Assembly (NCBI GenBank): GCA_003139615.1
Contig: PLJH01000109.1
Location: 1 to 57,715, forward strand
DNA: 57,715 nt
Reading direction: 5' to 3'
Source: Alphaproteobacteria bacterium
Lineage (GTDB): Bacteria > Pseudomonadota > Alphaproteobacteria > Micropepsales > Micropepsaceae
Under the pieces are notes generated by a model. It saw only the letters and a list, made by a program, of their open reading frames with translations, was not told the DNA's origin and did no database searches. Below are positions 53,905-57,715 of this stretch, piece after piece. The position numbers and the translations under genes are program-made. How positions within the stretch are numbered: position 1 is the first letter of the stretch; the number at the start of each line of letters is the position of its first letter.

Positions 53905-54696
53905 TTAGATACCGTCGCCGTCGAGGCCGGTGTGAATGCCGCACTCGTCCTTGTCGAGCCCGGCCCAGCGACCGTCGCGATAGCTCTCGCCGGACTGGAC
54001 GCGGCGCGTACAGGGCATGCAGCCGATCGAGGGATACCCGTCATCGGCGAGTGGGTGGTGCGGCAGTTCGTGTTTGGTCGCGTAAGCATCGAGGTCGGCC
54101 AGGGTCCAATCGGCGAGCGGATTGAACCGGAAGCGCCCCTCGAAATATTCGACCGGCGCCATGACTGATCGCGCAATTGTTTGAAAGCGTTTGCGGCCTG
54201 TGATCTGCGCTTCAAAGCCTTCGAGCGAACGACGCAGCGGAACCACCTTGCGGAAGTTGCAGCAGGCATCCGTATCGCGCGACCACAATGCGCCTTCCGG
54301 ATCGAGCCGCGCGCGATCGCCCGGATGCGGGCCACTGGTGCGGATATCGGTCAGCCCCAGCAAATCCTGCAGCCGGTCGCGATAGCGCAAGGTCTCGCCG
54401 AACAATTTTCCGGTGTTGAGGAACAGGATCGGCGTCGTTGGATCGACCTGCGCCACCAAATGCAGCAGCACAGCCGATTCCGAACCGAAGGAGGAAACGA
54501 CGGCCGTTCGCCCGGCGAACTCTTCGGCCAAGGCCAGCTTCAGAATGCCAAGCGCATCGCGACCCTGGGCGGCTGTTTGGAGTTCGGTCAGCCTCGCGGC
54601 AATGCGTGGGTCGGTGACTCCGCCTCCGATGCGATCGAAGACCCGCGGTGCTATCCCGCGCTTGACGTCGAGAACCGTGACGGAGGCGGCACTCAT
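53905..54696 (-). CDS. cysH: phosphoadenylyl/adenylyl-sulfate reductase (APS type)
   Basis: Reduces APS (or PAPS) to sulfite in assimilatory sulfur metabolism. 263 residues: PP-loop-like VVSSFGSESAVLLHLVAQVD, LNTGKLFGETLRYRDRL, and two pairs of Cys, Cys145/146 (DACCNFRK) and Cys226/229 (GCMPC), that bind a [4Fe-4S] cluster, the mark of the APS-using (bacterial/plant) type. Catalytic Cys252 is in ECGIHTG. Overlaps the siroheme synthase gene by four bases. cysI is not adjacent, although it is often between the two. Confidence 0.94.
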   Translation of the reverse strand: MSAASVTVLDVKRGIAPRVFDRIGGGVTDPRIAARLTELQTAAQGRDALGILKLALAEEFAGRTAVVSSFGSESAVLLHLVAQVDPTTPILFLNTGKLFGETLRYRDRLQDLLGLTDIRTSGPHPGDRARLDPEGALWSRDTDACCNFRKVVPLRRSLEGFEAQITGRKRFQTIARSVMAPVEYFEGRFRFNPLADWTLADLDAYATKHELPHHPLADDGYPSIGCMPCTRRVQSGESYRDGRWAGLDKDECGIHTGLDGDGI

Positions 54697-55193
54697 GACA
54701 ACCAGTTCCGCTCGGCGACGAAATCGCGAAGCCGCTGCGATACTTCCTGGGGAGAGAGCCCTTCGGCACGCCATTGCGCGCGCCGATCGCTGATGGCTTC
54801 GAGCTGCCGGTTCCACTCGCTGCCGAGCTTTTTCGACAGCCATTCGCGGATGAGCCTGGCCAACCCTGGCGCGCGGCCTCCGGTAGAGATCGTCACCAGT
54901 ATATCGCCGCGCCGCACCGTGGCCGGCGCATGAAAATCGCAGAGTTCGCGGATGTCCTCGACATTGACGAAAACCCCAGCTTCACGGGCGCGCGCCGCCA
55001 ACACTGCAGCATCCGATTTGGAGATGCCGGCGATGTACAAAAGCTTGAGACCTGCCAGGGAAGCGCCCTGGACCGGGATTTCGATAGGCATCACGCCAGC
55101 CTCGGTCAGGGCTGCCCGGCGGCGTTCCAGCGCCTCGCCTACCCCTGCAAGCCCGACTTTGACAGCCGTCTCGTTGAATATGATGGCAAGCAA
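54693..55193 (-). CDS. precorrin-2 dehydrogenase / sirohydrochlorin ferrochelatase domain (CysG N-terminal part)
   Basis: Short CysG-N/Met8p-like protein of 166 residues, turning precorrin-2 into sirohydrochlorin (and, in some, inserting iron) for siroheme. The NAD-binding loop is degenerate (LAGVGEALERRRAALTEAG), with GVFVNVEDIRELCDFHAPAT, VRRGDILVTISTGGRAPGLA and RLIREWLSKKLGSEW as family segments. There is no C-terminal methyltransferase part. The TTG at 55193, nine bases behind GGAG, is chosen; no ATG is available upstream. Confidence 0.8.
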   Translation of the reverse strand: MLAIIFNETAVKVGLAGVGEALERRRAALTEAGVMPIEIPVQGASLAGLKLLYIAGISKSDAAVLAARAREAGVFVNVEDIRELCDFHAPATVRRGDILVTISTGGRAPGLARLIREWLSKKLGSEWNRQLEAISDRRAQWRAEGLSPQEVSQRLRDFVAERNWLS

Positions 55194-55307
55194 CGCCTAC
55201 TCCTGTGGCCGCCCAAATGGGTTCCACACAGAAGTACGCACTGATCTAATTAAATGCAAGAATGAGGTGGTAAATAGAAATTTGTACGCTACATGCGATG
55301 TGTTATA

Positions 55308-55544
55308 TTACTGATAACCGTGGAGCAACTCTGTAATGGAGACGCCGATCCGGTCGCCCTGTATGACAATCTCGCCTCTCGCCACAGGCTTGTCGTTGGC
55401 CAGGACCATCACAGGGTCATCCTGGACGGAATTCAGTTCGATCACCGCGCCGCGGCCCATGCGCAGAAGCTGGTGCATCGGAATGACCGAGCGGCCCAGA
55501 ACGACGGAGATTTCAACCTTGACGCTGTCGATGTTCGCGGACAT
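55308..55544 (-). CDS. stand-alone FliN-like SpoA-domain protein
   Basis: A 78-residue protein that is one FliN/SpoA (type III secretion / motor switch C-ring) domain: VKVEISVVLGRSVIPMHQLL, then MGRGAVIELNSVQDDPVMVL, ANDKPVARGEIVIQGDRIGV and SITELL. FliN normally sits with fliG/fliM in flagellar operons; none is nearby. 24-base divergent spacing from lipB. It may be a chromosomally separate fliN or a regulator-type relative. Confidence 0.85.
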   Translation of the reverse strand: MSANIDSVKVEISVVLGRSVIPMHQLLRMGRGAVIELNSVQDDPVMVLANDKPVARGEIVIQGDRIGVSITELLHGYQ

Positions 55545-55567
55545 GAGGCTCGCCTGAAGGTGACCGA

Positions 55568-56242
55568 ATGAGACCTTCCGCGAATATGCTTTCCGGGGAG
55601 TTAACGCCGCCGCTTCCCGAGTGGCAGGTGCGCCCCGGACTGCTGCCCTACCCCGAAGCCGTCGCGGCGATGGAAGCGCGTGCCACTGCGATCGCCGAGG
55701 GACGCGCGCCGGAACTGGTGTGGCTGGTCGAGCATCCGCCTATCTACACGGCGGGCACCAGCGCGAAAAACAGCGATCTGATCGATGCGCGTTTCCCTGT
55801 CTTCAAGACGGGCCGCGGCGGGCAATTCACCTATCACGGTCCCGGCCAACGCGTGGGTTACATGATGCTCGACCTCAAGCGGCGCAAGGCGGATGTGCGC
55901 GCCTATGTGCGCGATCTCGAGGAATGGCTGATCCGGACGCTGGCGCAATTCAAGGTGAAGGGCGAGCGGCGCGAGGGACGCGTGGGAATCTGGGTTGCGC
56001 GCGGCCACGGCCGCGAAGACAAGATAGCAGCCATCGGCGTGCGCGTGCGGCGCTGGGTGACGTTTCACGGCGTGTCGCTGAACGTCGAGCCCGATCTCGG
56101 CCACTTCACCGGCATCGTGCCCTGCGGCATCAGCGAGCACGGCGTCACCAGCCTCGCCGATCTCGGGCTGCCGATGACGATGGCGGATGTCGATGTCGCG
56201 ATGAAGGTCGCGTTCAAAGAAGTATTCGGCGACGTTCGATAA
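55568..56242 (+). CDS. lipB: octanoyltransferase LipB
   Basis: Transfers octanoyl from ACP to lipoyl domains, the first step of lipoate synthesis in the cytoplasm. 224 residues: [40 protein letters not shown] (residues 80-97), the catalytic Lys near residue 152 in [18 protein letters not shown], and Cys in [13 protein letters not shown]. Divergent from the FliN-like gene. Start is ATG 55568; a second in-frame ATG six codons downstream is possible. Confidence 0.95.
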   Translation: MRPSANMLSGELTPPLPEWQVRPGLLPYPEAVAAMEARATAIAEGRAPELVWLVEHPPIYTAGTSAKNSDLIDARFPVFKTGRGGQFTYHGPGQRVGYMMLDLKRRKADVRAYVRDLEEWLIRTLAQFKVKGERREGRVGIWVARGHGREDKIAAIGVRVRRWVTFHGVSLNVEPDLGHFTGIVPCGISEHGVTSLADLGLPMTMADVDVAMKVAFKEVFGDVR

Positions 56243-56244
56243 TT

Positions 56245-56535
56245 TCACTCCGACGGCCGTCTGTGAAAACCCTTTTCCGTCGGCGGCTCGGCATTATGCA
56301 GCTCGACATTCTTGATCTTCGAGCCCGCGGGTCCGCGCATTGCGAGAGCCACGAAGGTTTCGACAGCCGGTGTCGGCCCTGAGACAAGCGCTTCCACCGT
56401 GCCGTCGGAACGATTGCGGATCCAGCCGTCGAGCGTGAGCTTGCCGGCTTCTTCGATACAATATTGGCGAAAGCCCACCGCCTGCACGAAGCCTTCGATG
56501 CGCAATCTGAGTGAAGTGATGTCGTCTCCCGTCAT
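56245..56535 (-). CDS. acylphosphatase
   Basis: Small 96-residue enzyme that hydrolyses acyl phosphates. Catalytic Arg23 and Asn41 are in EGFVQAVGFRQYCIEEAGKL and GWIRNRSDGTVEAL. No signal peptide. Its stop is two bases from the stop of the convergent lipB, and it starts 64 bases downstream of the pccA stop on the same strand, so it may belong to that transcript. Confidence 0.92.
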   Translation of the reverse strand: MTGDDITSLRLRIEGFVQAVGFRQYCIEEAGKLTLDGWIRNRSDGTVEALVSGPTPAVETFVALAMRGPAGSKIKNVELHNAEPPTEKGFHRRPSE

Positions 56536-56598
56536 CGGGATAGCTCCAGAACGCGCCGGATCATGGCGCGTTTTCAGCGGACGTGCAAAGAACGCCGG

Positions 56599-57715
56599 TC
56601 AGGCAAATTCGAGGATCACTTCGTCGAGCGCGAGGCTATCGCCTTTCTTGACGTTGATCTTCTTGATGATCCCATCGCGCTCGGCAACAAGCACGTTCTC
56701 CATCTTCATCGCTTCGACGACGGCCAGCGTTTCGCCCGACTTCACGTCCTGACCTTCCGCGACATTGATCGTAACGACCAGACCGGGCATCGGACACATC
56801 AACAGGCGCGATGTATCGGGTGGCGCTTTCTTCGGCATCAGCGCCGCAAGCGATGCGGCGACGCGGCTGCGCACGGCGGCAACCACCTGTGCCCCGCCAT
56901 GACTTAACCTGTAGCCACCCTGCAGCCGCTCGATCTGAACCGCACTGCGCTCCGAGCCCTCGGTGATATACATGATCGTCTCGCCGGGCTCCCAGTCGAT
57001 CCGCGCTTCATAGGTCTTGCCGGCAATGTGTGCGCGGAACCGGCCATCGTGAAAATACGCGTCGGTCACTTCGACTGCAGCGTCACCCAAAGTCACTTGA
57101 TATTCCGTGCCGCCGTGATGGGCGCCGTTCAGCGTTCCGGAAATGGAACTCGCCCGCTCGGTGCGCGCGAGTTTGGCGGCGACTGCCGCCGCCGTGAAGC
57201 GGCTGGTAAGCGTCTCGTCAAGCGGGCGGCCATGGAATCCGTCCGGAAATTCTTCGGCGATAAACGCCGTTGTCAGCCTGCCCTCGCGGAAACGCGCATT
57301 GTGCATGATGGCCGAGAGAAACCCGATATTGTGCGCGATGCCCTCGATATGGAATTGGTCGAGCGCGGTCGCCATCGCGTCGATCGCGGCGAGCCGCGTT
57401 GGCGCGTGCGTACACAATTTCGCGATCATCGGATCGTAGTAGATCGAGATTTCGCCGCCTTCGTACACACCCGTGTCGTTGCGCACGATGATGTCGCCAT
57501 GCTTACCCTCTGCTGGAGGCCGATAACGCACAAGACGTCCGGTTGACGGCAGAAACCCGCGATAGGGATCTTCGGCATAAATGCGCGTTTCGACGGCCCA
57601 ACCGTCGATCTTCACATCACTCTGTTTGATCGGCAATTTTTCGCCGGCGGCAGAGCGAAGCATCAATTCAACGATATCGAGTCCCGTGATCAGCTCGGTC
57701 ACCGGATGCTCGACC
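56599..57715 (-). CDS. pccA: propionyl-CoA carboxylase biotin-containing (alpha) subunit, partial at window end
   Basis: Carboxylates propionyl-CoA to methylmalonyl-CoA. The window shows the C-terminal 371 residues: the end of the biotin-carboxylase domain (VEHPVTELITGLDIVELMLR, AVETRIYAEDPYRGFLPSTG), the PCC-type BT domain, and a terminal BCCP with biotin Lys in VVEAMKMENVLVAERDG. The ATG-like start within the frame (57702) is internal; the gene runs off the right edge. It ends 64 bases before the acylphosphatase start on the same strand. Confidence 0.9.
   Translation of the reverse strand, partial: VEHPVTELITGLDIVELMLRSAAGEKLPIKQSDVKIDGWAVETRIYAEDPYRGFLPSTGRLVRYRPPAEGKHGDIIVRNDTGVYEGGEISIYYDPMIAKLCTHAPTRLAAIDAMATALDQFHIEGIAHNIGFLSAIMHNARFREGRLTTAFIAEEFPDGFHGRPLDETLTSRFTAAAVAAKLARTERASSISGTLNGAHHGGTEYQVTLGDAAVEVTDAYFHDGRFRAHIAGKTYEARIDWEPGETIMYITEGSERSAVQIERLQGGYRLSHGGAQVVAAVRSRVAASLAALMPKKAPPDTSRLLMCPMPGLVVTINVAEGQDVKSGETLAVVEAMKMENVLVAERDGIIKKINVKKGDSLALDEVILEFA

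Overview
The window is high-GC, densely packed chromosomal DNA from an alphaproteobacterium. The evidence is the gene set: DivK and PleD, the division-site ATPase MipZ, a PHB-granule phasin, EipB (DUF1849), DUF1489 and DUF3572 proteins, ClpS-ClpA, and the block ErpA / Dgt / SPOR / NagZ / ScpA / ScpB. No rRNA, plasmid or prophage core is present. I cannot name the genus from sequence alone.

Layout. 1-7100: a hypothetical membrane protein, then scpB-scpA-nagZ-SPOR-dgt on the minus strand and erpA-xthA on the plus strand. 7074-7815: a REP-associated tyrosine transposase with its REP hairpins. 7.8-10.5 kb: phosphatase, CoA-transferase/racemase and SDR genes. 10.6-15.7 kb: the main accessory region, with two long secreted GLUG-repeat paralogues that share a near-identical leader, a truncated third copy between them, an IS1595-type fragment and a decapitated DUF6471 gene. 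15.7-30 kb: mostly house genes (DsbA-like, PleD/DivK, ROK kinase, DinB, agmatine-to-putrescine enzymes with EipB, RidA, HIT), plus an apparent arginine-rich leader peptide with a terminator ahead of a GNAT gene. 30.1 kb: a complete subclass B1 metallo-beta-lactamase-like gene. 31-44 kb: clpA-clpS, phasin, a D,D-carboxypeptidase with a SPOR domain, a membrane J-domain protein, mipZ, a CPBP protease, putA and panC. 44.4-53.3 kb: a leucine/isovalerate catabolic block (isovaleryl-CoA dehydrogenase, thiolase, both methylcrotonyl-CoA carboxylase subunits, DUF1489) that also holds a VapBC-type toxin-antitoxin pair and small membrane proteins. 53.4-57.7 kb: a frameshifted GIY-YIG gene, a palindromic repeat, tRNA-Leu(GAG), APS reductase and a siroheme synthase domain, a stand-alone FliN-like protein, lipB, acylphosphatase and the C-terminal part of propionyl-CoA carboxylase alpha.

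How it works together. The catabolic genes (ivd, mcc subunits, thiolase, pccA, putA) feed branched-chain amino acids and proline into central metabolism, and the phasin marks PHB storage. DivK, PleD, MipZ, the SPOR proteins and the carboxypeptidase belong to cell-cycle and envelope control. The best leads for new biology are the Arg-rich leader/attenuator, the REP/RAYT unit, the GLUG island, the B1 beta-lactamase and the small membrane genes wedged between the two carboxylase subunits.
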